The translations under genes and the position numbers were made by a program. From NCBI RefSeq assembly GCF_047971885.1, contig NZ_JBKEAE010000124.1, forward strand, positions 1-64,000: a stretch of DNA of 64,000 nt. The letters are read 5' to 3'. The notes below the pieces were generated by a model. It saw nothing but the letters and a program-made list of their open reading frames with translations. It had not been told where the DNA came from and ran no database searches. This document shows positions 34,600-43,723 of the stretch, piece after piece. Source of the stretch: Tropicimonas sp047971885. GTDB lineage: Bacteria > Pseudomonadota > Alphaproteobacteria > Rhodobacterales > Rhodobacteraceae. The first letter of the stretch is position 1; every line of letters begins with the position of its first letter.

Positions 34600-35772
34600 T
34601 CAGAGGGGAATCACCTCGACCATGTCGCCGGCCTGTCGCGGGCCATCGCCGGCGGGTCTTGCCAGCAGGGCGTTTGCCGATGACAGGACGCTCAGCAGTG
34701 CGCTGTCCTGCCGGTCGAACGGGGTGATGATTCCGCCCTCGAGCCGTGCCCGCATGAAATGCTCGCGCGGCCCGTTCGCGGCGACGGCGGCGCCAAGCCG
34801 GGCCTCGATGCGCGGCGTGCCGGCCGGTTCCTGCCCCTGCATGTGGCGCAGCAGGGGAATGGCGAACAGGTGGGCACACACCATGGCCGAGACCGGATTG
34901 CCGGGCAGACCGAGCATCGCCGCATCGCCCATGCGCCCGGCCATCAGCGGCTTGCCGGGCCGCATCGCGACCTTGTAGAAGGCGCGCTCCATCCCCAGAT
35001 CGCCGGCCACCTTGCCGACCAGATCGTGATCGCCGACCGAGGCGCCGCCGATCGTCACCGTCAGATCCGCGCCCTGGCACAACCCGAAGGCGGTGGTCAG
35101 GCTCTGCACGTCGTCGCGCGCGATGGGCAGAAGACGGACCTCGGCGCCGGCGGCCTCGAACATCGCCTTCAGGCCGAACGCGTTGGAGGCGACGATCTGG
35201 TCGTCGCGCGGGGTCTCGCCCGGCATCACCAGTTCGTCGCCGGTCGCCAGAAGCGCCACGACCGGCCGCCGGAAAACCGCCAGTTCCGGAACGTTCATCG
35301 CCGCCGCCAGCGCAAGGTCGAACGGCGAAAGGCGCCGGGGCGCCCCGATCCGGTCGCCGGGGCGGAAATCGCCGCCGGCGGGGCGGATATTGTTGCCGCT
35401 GCTCGTCGTCTCCGCAATGACGACCGCATCGCCGTCGCGGTGCGTATCCTCCTGGATCACGACGTGATCGGCCCCGTTGGGCACCGGCGCGCCGGTAAAG
35501 ATGCGAACAGCCTGACCCGGCCCGACCTGCCCGGCAAAGGCGCGGCCGGCCGGGGCCTCGCCGATCACGGCGAAGCGGGCGCCCGGGGCGATCTCGTTTC
35601 CGCGCAGGGCATAGCCGTCCATGGCCGAGGCGGCGAAGGGCGGTTGCGCCCGTCGCGCGATAACGGGTTCGGCCAGAACACGGCCGCCGGCCTCGGCCAG
35701 CGGCACCAGTTCCGTCCCGAGCGGACGGGCCAGCGTAAGGACCTTCTGAAGAGCTTCCGCAACCGAAATCAT
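34600..35772 (-). CDS. moeA: Molybdopterin molybdenumtransferase MoeA
   Basis: 390 aa. Inserts molybdate into adenylated molybdopterin in the last step of molybdenum cofactor synthesis. Family sequence is clear: PFAASAMDGYAL near residue 50, RIFTGAPVPNGADHVVIQED, and TIGGASVGDHDLV with the MPT-binding loop in the central domain; the C-terminal domain IV ends with GDMVEVIPL. The start overlaps the moaC stop (ATGA). Both are moco genes and lie at the end of the trp-containing overlap chain. Confidence 0.95.
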   Translation of the reverse strand: MISVAEALQKVLTLARPLGTELVPLAEAGGRVLAEPVIARRAQPPFAASAMDGYALRGNEIAPGARFAVIGEAPAGRAFAGQVGPGQAVRIFTGAPVPNGADHVVIQEDTHRDGDAVVIAETTSSGNNIRPAGGDFRPGDRIGAPRRLSPFDLALAAAMNVPELAVFRRPVVALLATGDELVMPGETPRDDQIVASNAFGLKAMFEAAGAEVRLLPIARDDVQSLTTAFGLCQGADLTVTIGGASVGDHDLVGKVAGDLGMERAFYKVAMRPGKPLMAGRMGDAAMLGLPGNPVSAMVCAHLFAIPLLRHMQGQEPAGTPRIEARLGAAVAANGPREHFMRARLEGGIITPFDRQDSALLSVLSSANALLARPAGDGPRQAGDMVEVIPL

Positions 35773-36245
35773 TCGCCTACCTCGTAACGGCCGGATTTTC
35801 CGCCGTCCTTCAACGTGACCCGTATGCCGCCGATCTCCATGCCGCGCTCCACGGCCTTGAGCATGTCATAGACCGTCAGTGCGGCCGTCGACACGGCCGT
35901 CAGCGCCTCCATCTCGACTCCGGTCTGTCCGGTGGTTCCGACGGTCGCGGCAATGCGTACCCCCGGCAGGTCGCGGTCGGCGGCAAGTTCGACCGAGACC
36001 CTTGTGACGGGCAGCGGATGGCAGAGCGGGATCAGATCGGCCGTCTTCTTGCTGCCCATGATACCGGCAAGACGCGCAACCCCCAGCACATCGCCCTTCT
36101 TCGCCGTTCCCTGTTCGACAAGATCGAGCGTTTCAGGCCGCATGCGGACATACCCTTCGGCACTGGCGATGCGCGCGGTGACGGGTTTGCCGGAGACATC
36201 GACCACATGCGCCTGACCGTGGGCATCGAAATGGGTCAGCGGCAT
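35769..36245 (-). CDS. moaC: Cyclic pyranopterin monophosphate synthase MoaC
   Basis: 158 aa, normal length. With MoaA it makes cyclic pyranopterin monophosphate from GTP, the first committed step of moco synthesis. Active-site sequences are intact: KKGDVLGVARLAGIMGSKKT, the LIPLCHPLP motif, and GVEMEALTAVSTAALTVYDM with the conserved Lys/Asp segment DMLKAVE. Both ends overlap neighbours by ATGA (trpC upstream, moeA downstream). Confidence 0.97.
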   Translation of the reverse strand: MPLTHFDAHGQAHVVDVSGKPVTARIASAEGYVRMRPETLDLVEQGTAKKGDVLGVARLAGIMGSKKTADLIPLCHPLPVTRVSVELAADRDLPGVRIAATVGTTGQTGVEMEALTAVSTAALTVYDMLKAVERGMEIGGIRVTLKDGGKSGRYEVGE

Positions 36246-37069
36246 CACATGCCCCCGCCATAGGCCGAGGTCAGCGGATGGGCCAGCAGGGCGCGGGTGG
36301 CGGCCTCGACGTCCGCCTCGCGCATCAGGCTTTCGCCGATCAGGAAGCAGCGGGCGCCATACATCGCCAGTTCGGCCAGTTCCTTCGGACCGGAAAGCCC
36401 GGATTCCGATACGATCAGGCGATCCTCGGGGATGAACTTGATCAGGCCGCGCGTCACGTCGAGCGTGGTTTCGAAGGTGTTGAGGTCGCGGTTGTTGATA
36501 CCGATCATGTGGGCCTGAAGCCGGAGCGCACGTTCGAGCTCGTCGCGGTTGTGCACCTCGATCAGTGCGTCCATTTCCCATTCCTGCGCCGCCGCCTCCA
36601 GTTCCGCTGCCTGGCTGTCGGAAACGGCGGCCATGATGATCAGGATGCAGTCGGCCCCCAGCGCGCGCGCCTCGGCCACCTGATAGGTATCGAACATGAA
36701 ATCCTTGCGCAGCACCGGCAGGCCGGACGCTTCGCGGGCCGCGCCCAGATAGGCGTCGTCGCCCATGAACGACGGCCCGTCGGTCAGCACCGAAAGACAG
36801 GTTGCGCCACCCGCCTCATAGGCATGCGCCAGCGTGGCGGGATCGAAATCCTCGCGGATCAGCCCCTTGGAGGGGCTGGCCTTCTTGATTTCGGCGATCA
36901 GCCCATAGCCGGTCCGCGTCGCCTTTTGCAGTGCCTTTGCGAAGGGGCGGACGACGGGCGCCTCCCGGGCCTCCGCCTCCACCTGACCCTGCGGGCGCGC
37001 GGCCTTGCAGGCCGCGATATGCTCAAGCTTGTAGTCCCTGATCTTTTCGAGGATGGTCGGGGTGGTCAT
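36245..37069 (-). CDS. trpC: Indole-3-glycerol phosphate synthase
   Basis: 274 aa TIM barrel that closes the indole ring in tryptophan synthesis. Key residues lie in IAEIKKASPSKGLIREDFDP (catalytic Lys and substrate phosphate contacts), LRKDFMFDTYQV (Lys), and the Glu/Asn sites in LIEVHNRDELERA and GINNRDLNTF. The start overlaps the end of ung and the stop overlaps moaC, both by ATGA. It is a monofunctional enzyme, with no fused PRA isomerase. Confidence 0.97.
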   Translation of the reverse strand: MTTPTILEKIRDYKLEHIAACKAARPQGQVEAEAREAPVVRPFAKALQKATRTGYGLIAEIKKASPSKGLIREDFDPATLAHAYEAGGATCLSVLTDGPSFMGDDAYLGAAREASGLPVLRKDFMFDTYQVAEARALGADCILIIMAAVSDSQAAELEAAAQEWEMDALIEVHNRDELERALRLQAHMIGINNRDLNTFETTLDVTRGLIKFIPEDRLIVSESGLSGPKELAELAMYGARCFLIGESLMREADVEAATRALLAHPLTSAYGGGM

Positions 37070-37731
37070 GCAGCCTCCACGGTCGTCCAGTTGATGGGGG
37101 GCTCGCCCCGTGCGCGAAGCCAGTCGTTGGTGCGCGAAAAGGGGCGGGAGCCGAAAAATCCGCGCCGCGCCGAGAGCGGCGAGGGATGGGCGGTTTCGAT
37201 CTTGAGATGTGTTTCCGGGTCGAGCCCGGCGGCGGCCGATTGCGCCTGTCTGCCCCAGAGGAGAAAGGCGCGCGGCCGGTCCGAAAGCCGGTCCAGAACC
37301 TGCCGGGTCAGCCGCTGCCAGCCGAGTTTTCCGTGGCCGTTCGCCTCGCCCGCCGGAACGGTGAGCACCGCGTTGAGCAGCAGCACCCCCTGACGCGCCC
37401 AGAACCGCAGATCGGCACTGGCCGGACAGGCACCCAGATCGTCTTTCATCTCGCGGTAGATATTGGCCAGCGATCGCGGCAGCGGCCGGACATCGGGTTC
37501 GGCGGAAAAGGCGAGCCCGTGGGCGTGGCCCGGCGTCGGGTAAGGGTCCTGCCCGAGGATGACAACCCGCGTGTCGTCGGGCTGGGTCAGTTCCAGCGCG
37601 GCAAGGATCCGGTCGGCCGGCGGCAGGATCTGGCGCCCGTCGCGGTCGAGCGCAACGGCGATCCGCAGCAGGTCGCTGCGGAAGAACGGCAACGCGCCCC
37701 AGGCGCCGATATGACCGGTCGCGATCCTCAT
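37066..37731 (-). CDS. ung: Uracil-DNA glycosylase
   Basis: 221 aa. Removes uracil from DNA in base excision repair. The water-activating motif GQDPYPTPGHAHGLAFS and the DNA-intercalating loop HPSPLSARRGFFG are both complete, and LLLNAVLTVPAG matches family 1 UDG. It sits between trpD and trpC and overlaps each by ATGA, so it is locked into a biosynthetic operon. That location is unusual: trpG, trpD and trpC are normally adjacent in related bacteria. Confidence 0.96.
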   Translation of the reverse strand: MRIATGHIGAWGALPFFRSDLLRIAVALDRDGRQILPPADRILAALELTQPDDTRVVILGQDPYPTPGHAHGLAFSAEPDVRPLPRSLANIYREMKDDLGACPASADLRFWARQGVLLLNAVLTVPAGEANGHGKLGWQRLTRQVLDRLSDRPRAFLLWGRQAQSAAAGLDPETHLKIETAHPSPLSARRGFFGSRPFSRTNDWLRARGEPPINWTTVEAA

Positions 37732-38747
37732 CCCGCTGCGGCGGTCACGCGCGCCAGCCCCTCGGCCCGGGCCCTGGCCGCACCGCTGTCGATGCTTTCG
37801 CGCGCGACGGCGACCGCCTCGGGCAGATCGCCCGCGACCCCGGCGACCACCAGCGCCGCAGCGGCGTTGAGCAGCACCGCATCGCGATAGGCCCCCGGCG
37901 CGCCGTCGAGCAGGGCGGCGAATGCCCGGCCGTTTTCCGCGGGCGTTCCGCCGAGGACCGCCTCGAAGGGGTGAACCGGCAGCCCGGCGTCTTCGGGAGA
38001 AATCTCGCGCTCGGTGATCCCGCCATCGCTGAGCGCGACGATCCACGACGGGCCGGCGATGGAAAGCTCGTCGGTCCCGTCCGAGCCGTGAACCAGCCAG
38101 GCGCCGCGTGTGCCGAGCGCGTCCAGCGTTTCGGCCATCGGGCGCAGCCAGTCGCGTGAGAAGGCGCCGGTAAGCTGGTATTTCACCCCCGCCGGATTGG
38201 TCAGCGGACCAAGCAGGTTGAAGATCGTCCGCGTGCCAAGCTCGGTTCGTGTCGGCATGACGTGGCGCATCGCCGGGTGATGCATCGGCGCCATCATGAA
38301 CCCGATGCCGACCTCGCTCAGCGCGCGCTCCACCACCTCGGGGCCAACCATGACGTTGATCCCCATCTGGCCGAGCGCATCGGCCGAGCCGGATCTGGAC
38401 GAGAGGTTGCGGTTGCCGTGCTTGGCCACCGGCACCCCGGCGCCGGCCACGACAAAGGCGGCGGCGGTCGAAATGTTCAGCGTGCCCTTGCCGTCGCCGC
38501 CGGTTCCGACGATATCCATCGCCCCTTCGGGCGCCCTGACGGCGTGGCACTTGGCGCGCATCACGCGGGCGGCGGCCGAAATCTCCTCGACGGTTTCGCC
38601 GCGCGTGCGCAGCGCCATCAGGAAACCGCCGATCTGACTTGGCGTCGCCATGCCCTCGAACAGGGCGTCGAAGGCGGTTTCCGCCTCGGCGCGGCTCAGC
38701 GGGCGCTCGGCGGCAAGCCCGACGAGGGGTTTGAAAATATCGCTCAT
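37728..38747 (-). CDS. trpD: Anthranilate phosphoribosyltransferase
   Basis: 339 aa from the ATG at 38747 (MSDIFKPLVGLA). Transfers phosphoribose to anthranilate. The PRPP/Mg site DIVGTGGDGKGTLNIS, the substrate loop KHGNRNLSSRSGSADALG, and the anthranilate contact segment MMAPMHHPAMRHVMPTR are present. Both ends overlap adjacent genes by ATGA (trpG upstream, ung downstream). Confidence 0.97.
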   Translation of the reverse strand: MSDIFKPLVGLAAERPLSRAEAETAFDALFEGMATPSQIGGFLMALRTRGETVEEISAAARVMRAKCHAVRAPEGAMDIVGTGGDGKGTLNISTAAAFVVAGAGVPVAKHGNRNLSSRSGSADALGQMGINVMVGPEVVERALSEVGIGFMMAPMHHPAMRHVMPTRTELGTRTIFNLLGPLTNPAGVKYQLTGAFSRDWLRPMAETLDALGTRGAWLVHGSDGTDELSIAGPSWIVALSDGGITEREISPEDAGLPVHPFEAVLGGTPAENGRAFAALLDGAPGAYRDAVLLNAAAALVVAGVAGDLPEAVAVARESIDSGAARARAEGLARVTAAAG

Positions 38748-39325
38748 GCCGGCACCCGCATGCGGTCGAGGAAGTTCTTCAGCATCCGGTGGCCGTGCTG
38801 GGAGCGGATGCTCTCGGGGTGGAACTGCACGCCCTCGACGGGCAGCGTCCTGTGGCGCAGCCCCATGATCGTACCGTCCTCGAGCCAGGCCGATACCTCG
38901 AGACATTCGGGCAGGCTTTCGCGCTCGACGACCAGCGAATGATAGCGCGTCGCCGCGAATGGCCCCTCGATACCGGCAAAGACACCTCTGCCGTCATGGT
39001 GGATATGGCCCGTCTTGCCGTGCACGATCTCGTGGCAGCGTACCACCCGGCCGCCGAACGCCTCGCCACTGGCCTGATGCCCGAGACAGACGCCGAGCAG
39101 CGGCACGCCGGCCTCGGCGGCGGCGCGGGTCAGTGCCAGGCAGATGCCCGCCTGCGCCGGATCGCAGGGCCCCGGCGACAGCACAATGCCCTCGGCGCCA
39201 AGGCTCATCGCCTGCTCGACGTCGAGCGCATCGTTGCGCCGGACGTCGACCCGGGCGCCGAGTTCGCCGAAATAGTGAACCAGATTGTAGGTGAAGCTGT
39301 CGTAGTTATCGATCAGTAGCAGCAT
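38744..39325 (-). CDS. trpG: Anthranilate synthase glutamine amidotransferase subunit
   Basis: 193 aa class I glutamine amidotransferase. Provides ammonia to TrpE. The catalytic triad is visible: Cys in LLGVCLGHQA and His/Glu in EGVQFHPESI. It opens the leftward chain trpG-trpD-ung-trpC-moaC-moeA. Its partner trpE lies about 4.4 kb away in a separate transcript and is interrupted by a stop codon. No obvious Trp-rich leader peptide is seen in the 143 nt upstream. It is divergent from the gene at 39469. Confidence 0.96.
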   Translation of the reverse strand: MLLLIDNYDSFTYNLVHYFGELGARVDVRRNDALDVEQAMSLGAEGIVLSPGPCDPAQAGICLALTRAAAEAGVPLLGVCLGHQASGEAFGGRVVRCHEIVHGKTGHIHHDGRGVFAGIEGPFAATRYHSLVVERESLPECLEVSAWLEDGTIMGLRHRTLPVEGVQFHPESIRSQHGHRMLKNFLDRMRVPA

Positions 39326-39468
39326 TCGCAGGTATCCCGGCAGGAAGGGGGTGAACCGCGGTACGGGTCGGGCTATACATGTTCAGAGGCATCCGCCCGG
39401 GTCAAGGCTGCGTACCGCGAGTCCGTCGGTCCGAGGTACGGGCGCAACGAAAGAAGCTGGAGGCGTCC

Positions 39469-40101
39469 GTGGCGCGGGGAATCCTGTCTGGCATGATCTG
39501 GGGCAGCATCGTATCGGTCGCCGTTCTGGGGACCGCATCGCTGATGCTGCCGCTTTCCGCTCCGGCAACGGGCGGAAACGCCGGCGCCAGCCCTTCGCCG
39601 TATGCGCCGCCCGAAGCCGAAACGGCGTCGGCACCGGCCGCTTCCGCCGGACGGGACGCGGCGGAAAAGGGGCGTGAGGGCCTTCCGGCGGCACCGGGCC
39701 TGGCGATTCCCGCCGGATCGGAGTTTCGCCGTGCCCCGCCCGAGGCCGAGGTTGCGCTGCCATCGCAGGACGGGCCGCCGCCGGCATCCTCTGGCCCGGT
39801 GGTTGCGCAGCCCGGTGCGGTGGAATCCGGTGTGCCGGTGTCCGGAGCGGGCGGCACCGTCCGCCCCGAGGTGGGCGGACCTCTTGTCGCCGTGCCGCAT
39901 GCCCCGGCCACCGAAGCGCTAAGAGCCATCGCTGCACCGGCCGCGCGGTCCGAAAACCCCGCCCCCGCGATGGTGGTGCCCGGTCCCGTGGGACCGGTTA
40001 TGCAAGGCGCACCCGTACCGGCTTTCGTGCCGCCCGATCCGGCACAGACGGTTTTGCCCGCCGCGCCGGTCGGGCAGGATGCCGGCAGCACCGCACGTTA
40101 G
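39469..40101 (+). CDS. Pro/Ala-rich membrane-anchored protein, possibly a truncated divergent polysaccharide deacetylase
   Basis: 210 aa from the GTG at 39469, which follows GGAGG; an upstream ATG at 39379 lacks such a site. The N-terminus (VARGILSGMIWGSIVSVAVL) has one membrane helix, then about 175 residues of low-complexity Pro/Ala/Gly/Val sequence. The N-terminal segment and the linker resemble the start of 'divergent polysaccharide deacetylase' proteins of Rhodobacteraceae, but the enzymatic domain is missing and no continuation appears in other frames downstream. It may be a remnant or a short cell-envelope linker protein. Confidence 0.55.
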   Translation: MARGILSGMIWGSIVSVAVLGTASLMLPLSAPATGGNAGASPSPYAPPEAETASAPAASAGRDAAEKGREGLPAAPGLAIPAGSEFRRAPPEAEVALPSQDGPPPASSGPVVAQPGAVESGVPVSGAGGTVRPEVGGPLVAVPHAPATEALRAIAAPAARSENPAPAMVVPGPVGPVMQGAPVPAFVPPDPAQTVLPAAPVGQDAGSTAR

Positions 40102-40188
40102 GGTTCGGGCACGACCGGCCGGACAGGCCGCGAGCGGCAGACGCGACCTGCCGGTTTTTGGCATGCGCGCCGGCCGCACCGCCGGCCC

Positions 40189-40235
40189 TTGCCGTTTCCG
40201 GCAACGAGCGCCTTGCATCGTTCCCGCCGCTCGTT
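40189..40235. repeat. Small inverted repeats in the leader of the cardiolipin synthase gene
   Basis: TTGCCG-tttc-CGGCAA (40189-40204) is followed by an overlapping pair AACGAGCG (40203-40210) and CGCTCGTT (40228-40235), perfect 8-bp arms with a 17-nt spacer. They lie 46-93 nt before the start codon at 40282. They could be alternative leader stems, an upstream terminator, or an operator. No T run follows. Confidence 0.35.
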
Positions 40236-40281
40236 GAAACTTCGCTCATGGCAGAAAACCACGCCCGAGGGAGAACGGACC

Positions 40282-41694
40282 ATGTGGATCACACTGGGTG
40301 CAATCGTCGTCCTGCTGCTTGAGGCGACGGCGGTCTATTTTGCCTATGCGGCGATTTCGCGGGCGCGCACGCCGCAGGGCTCCATCGCCTGGGTGATCTT
40401 TCTTGTCAGCAACGCCTGGCTGGCGGTGCCTGCCTTTCTGGTCTTCGGGCACAATCGGGTACGCGGATATCTGATTGCCCGCAGGGATTCGCAGGAAGTC
40501 ATCGCCGATATCAAGCATTATGCCGAGCAGAACCGCGCCCATGGAAGCGGCGGCAATTTCGGATTTTCCGCTTTCGAAAAAGTGGCCGAACTGCCGGTAG
40601 TCTCGGGAAACTCGATGGAGTTGCTGATCGACGGGCAACAGACCTTCGACGCGATCTTCGAGGCGATCAATGCCGCGCAGGATTACATTCTGGTACAGTT
40701 CTACATCTTCAAGGACGACGACCTTGGCCGGGAGTTCGCCCGCCGTCTCAAGGCCGCCCGGGCGCGCGGGGTCGAGGTCCGGCTGCTCTACGATGCGGTC
40801 GGCTGCGTGAAACTGCCGAAATCCTATCTCGAGGATCTGCACAATGCCGGGGTCGAGGCGGTCAACGCCCATGCGCTCAACGGGCCCAGGCACCGGTTCG
40901 AGATGAATTTCCGCAACCATCGCAAGACGGTGGTTGTCGACGGAAAGACGGGGTTTATCGGCGGGCTGAACGTCGGTGACGAATACATGGGCCGCGATCC
41001 GTATTTCGGGCGCTGGCGCGACACCCATTGCCGGTTGCGCGGGCCGGTCGTCTCGCAGCTTCAGATCGTCTTCGCCGAAGACTGGCACTGGGCCACCAAC
41101 GCGCTTCCGCTGCCCGAACTGTGCTGGGACACCGGGCGGGAGGAAGAGGAGATGGACGCGCTTCTGGTCGCCACCGGCCCGGGCGACGAGCTCGAGACCG
41201 GCTCGATCTATTTCTGTGCCTGCATCACGCGCGCGCAGAAGCGGGTCTGGATTGCATCGCCCTATTTCGTGCCCGATATCGACATCCTGACCGCGCTCAA
41301 GCTGGCGGCGCTGCGCGGGGTCGACGTGCGGATCCTCGTGCCCGAGGTGATCGACCATACCATGCCGTGGCTCGCGGCCTTCGCCTATTTCGACGAGGTG
41401 CGGACCGCCGGGGTGAAAATCTATCGTTACACCGACGGCTTCATGCACCAGAAGGTTGTGCTGGTCGACGACAACATCGCATCGGTCGGAACGACCAACA
41501 TGGACAACCGCTCCTGCCGGCTCAATTTCGAGGCGACCGTGGTGGTATTCGACCGCCGCGCCGCCGAAGATGTGGAACGGATGCTGGAAGACGACTTCGC
41601 GCATTCCTATGTTCTGGAAAAGACCCTCGAGGAGCAACCCCGCCGCATCCGTTTCGGTGCGCCTTTCGCGCGGCTGATGGCACCGGTCCTCTGA
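40282..41694 (+). CDS. cls: Cardiolipin synthase-like phospholipase D family enzyme
   Basis: 470 aa from the ATG at 40282, which has GAGGGAGAA upstream. Two N-terminal membrane helices (about 3-22 and 33-55) anchor it in the inner membrane. Two HKD motifs follow: FRNHRKTVVVDGKTGFIGG (first) and MHQKVVLVDDNIASVGTTNM (second). This is the domain order of ClsA-type cardiolipin synthases, which join two phosphatidylglycerol molecules. A short EEP hydrolase gene follows 17 nt later in the same direction, as in some phospholipid loci. Confidence 0.9.
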   Translation: MWITLGAIVVLLLEATAVYFAYAAISRARTPQGSIAWVIFLVSNAWLAVPAFLVFGHNRVRGYLIARRDSQEVIADIKHYAEQNRAHGSGGNFGFSAFEKVAELPVVSGNSMELLIDGQQTFDAIFEAINAAQDYILVQFYIFKDDDLGREFARRLKAARARGVEVRLLYDAVGCVKLPKSYLEDLHNAGVEAVNAHALNGPRHRFEMNFRNHRKTVVVDGKTGFIGGLNVGDEYMGRDPYFGRWRDTHCRLRGPVVSQLQIVFAEDWHWATNALPLPELCWDTGREEEEMDALLVATGPGDELETGSIYFCACITRAQKRVWIASPYFVPDIDILTALKLAALRGVDVRILVPEVIDHTMPWLAAFAYFDEVRTAGVKIYRYTDGFMHQKVVLVDDNIASVGTTNMDNRSCRLNFEATVVVFDRRAAEDVERMLEDDFAHSYVLEKTLEEQPRRIRFGAPFARLMAPVL

Positions 41695-41711
41695 GGCCCA
41701 GGGGAGAAACG

Positions 41712-42506
41712 ATGGACAAGCGCCTGCGACTGGCAAGCTACAACATACAGAAGGCCGTCGGCGTCGATTTCCGCCGCGATCCGATGCGGGTGCTGGATGT
41801 GGTGAACACGCTCGGCGCCGATGTGGTGGCCCTGCAGGAGGTCGACAAGCGTTTCGGCGAGCGGCGCTCGGTGCTGTGCCGGGAATACATCGAGACCGAA
41901 ACCGACTTTCGCATCGCGCCGCTTTCGCAAAACGAGGTGAGCCTGGGCTGGCACGGCAATGCGGTGCTGGTCCACCGCGATCTGGAGATAAACGACACCT
42001 TCCATCTGGATCTTCCGGGGCTGGAGCCGCGCGGGGCCGTGCGTGTCGATATCGAAACCGGTGCGGGGCCGCTTTCGCTTGTTGGCGCCCATCTGGGGCT
42101 GGTGCGCTACTACCGCCGCCTGCAACTGGCGACGATCCGCGCCTATATGGGCGATGCGCCCGAACGGGTGGCAGTGCTGGGCGATTTCAACGAATGGTCG
42201 GCTGATCGCGGGCTCGAACCGCTCGCGCCCGATTTCGACGTGATCAGCCCGGGCAAGTCGTTTCACGCCGCGCGGCCGGTTGCCGGGCTCGACCGGGTGG
42301 CGCTGGGGCGCGATCTCGAACTGGTGGATGCCGGGGTCGAGGAGGGGCCGCTTGCCAGCCGCGCCTCCGATCACCTGCCGGTCTGGGCCGATGTCACGCT
42401 GGCGCCGCATCCGGACGCGGTGTTGCAGAAACCGCGGGAGGCGGCGCTGCCGGTCGCCTTCGATCCCTCCGCCTTCCGTTTCGCGCGCGAGCGCGACCTG
42501 GACTGA
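41712..42506 (+). CDS. Endonuclease/exonuclease/phosphatase (EEP) family protein
   Basis: 264 aa, single EEP domain with the usual signatures: LRLASYNIQKAVG (Asn), VVALQEVDKRFG (metal-binding Glu), LVGAHLGL (His), VLGDFNEWS (Asp/Asn) and the C-terminal SDHLPVWADV (Asp-His). There is no signal peptide. The family includes nucleases, sphingomyelinases and phosphodiesterases; next to a phospholipase D-type gene a lipid phosphodiesterase role is plausible but unproven. It converges on the AI-2E gene with 16 nt between stops. Confidence 0.85.
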   Translation: MDKRLRLASYNIQKAVGVDFRRDPMRVLDVVNTLGADVVALQEVDKRFGERRSVLCREYIETETDFRIAPLSQNEVSLGWHGNAVLVHRDLEINDTFHLDLPGLEPRGAVRVDIETGAGPLSLVGAHLGLVRYYRRLQLATIRAYMGDAPERVAVLGDFNEWSADRGLEPLAPDFDVISPGKSFHAARPVAGLDRVALGRDLELVDAGVEEGPLASRASDHLPVWADVTLAPHPDAVLQKPREAALPVAFDPSAFRFARERDLD

Positions 42507-42522
42507 CCCCGGGCCGGCCGGA

Positions 42523-43620
42523 TCAGCCCGGCTTGCCGGTGCGGTCGGGTGCGGCCGGTCGGGTATCCGGCTCGTCTTCGGCGGTGCCGATCCAGACGGT
42601 GAACAGGTCGATGAACACGGCGATGATCACCGGGCCGACGAATATCCCCACGACGCCATAGGCGATCACCCCCCCTATCAGGCCGACGAGTATCGCCAGA
42701 AACGGCGTCTTCAACCCCTGCGACATCATCAGCGGCCGCAGGATGTTGTCGACAAAGGTGATCGCGACAGCAAAAACGGTAAAGACGAGCGCCTGCTGCG
42801 GGCTCATCGACGTCCAGGCCCAGATCGACAGCGGGATCAGTACCACGCCGCTGCCGATCTGCACGATGCAGAGCACGAGGATCACCAGCGCCAGCGGGCC
42901 GGCCGCCGCGATACCGAAGGCGCTCATCAGGATACCCGACAGCAGCGCCTGAACGGCAGCGACGCCGATCACGCCGCGCGACACGTTGCGCACCGTTGCC
43001 CCGGCGGTTTCCAGCAGCGCCGGTCCGTTGCCGCGATAGATCCGGTCGGCGAACCGGCGCAGGACCTTCATGATGTCGGGGCCCGTCACCAGCAGCACCC
43101 CCATCACCAGAATCGACAGCAGCAGCGTCAGAAGGTCGACGCCGAATCCGGCCAGCCGGATCAGCAGTGCCTGCCCGGCACGCAGGGCGGGCGGGCCGTA
43201 ATTCTGGACCAGGCCGGCGATGTTGCTGTGCGCGTCGGCCCAGAACGAATAGAGCCGCGGCCCGACGACCGGCCAGGCTTTCACCGCCTCGTCGGGCGGG
43301 GGCAGGCGGATCTGTCCGGCTTCGATGCGGACAATCAGGTTGTGCCCGCCTTCGACGATGCCCAGCGCCAGCGCCGCCACCGGCCCGACCGCCAGCACGA
43401 TTCCAAGCACGGTCAGGATGATGGCCGACAGGACCCGGTGCCCGCCGAGCCACCGGCTGAGCGCGGTGTGAAGCGGAAAGATCGCGATGCACAGAATGCC
43501 CGCCCAGAGCATCAGCATCGTCAGCGGCGCGACCAGGGTCAGCACCAGGTAGAGAAAGACCGCCAGGATCGCGATCCTGATCAGCAGGTCGATGGTCCGG
43601 CTGTCGGAGGAAACGTTCAT
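42523..43620 (-). CDS. AI-2E family transporter (PerM-like)
   Basis: 365 aa with about seven to eight membrane helices. The layout is typical of the AI-2E/PerM family: a helix pair at the N-terminus, a polar periplasmic stretch (about 100-150), then LVTGPDIMKVLRRFADRIYRG and the conserved late segment VDNILRPLMMSQGLKTP. Members move quorum-signal-like or ion substrates, and the family name is not proof that AI-2 is transported. The ATG at 43620 was chosen because the conserved first helix begins there. It is 103 nt downstream of trpE in the same direction. Confidence 0.85.
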   Translation of the reverse strand: MNVSSDSRTIDLLIRIAILAVFLYLVLTLVAPLTMLMLWAGILCIAIFPLHTALSRWLGGHRVLSAIILTVLGIVLAVGPVAALALGIVEGGHNLIVRIEAGQIRLPPPDEAVKAWPVVGPRLYSFWADAHSNIAGLVQNYGPPALRAGQALLIRLAGFGVDLLTLLLSILVMGVLLVTGPDIMKVLRRFADRIYRGNGPALLETAGATVRNVSRGVIGVAAVQALLSGILMSAFGIAAAGPLALVILVLCIVQIGSGVVLIPLSIWAWTSMSPQQALVFTVFAVAITFVDNILRPLMMSQGLKTPFLAILVGLIGGVIAYGVVGIFVGPVIIAVFIDLFTVWIGTAEDEPDTRPAAPDRTGKPG

Positions 43621-43723
43621 GGTTGCACCTGCCCGGTTGCGCATGCGCAGTAAGTGCACAGAGCGCAATCCGGGACAAGCGACAATGCCCGCGCCGGATG
43701 CGATCGGGCAGGCTGGCAGCGGT

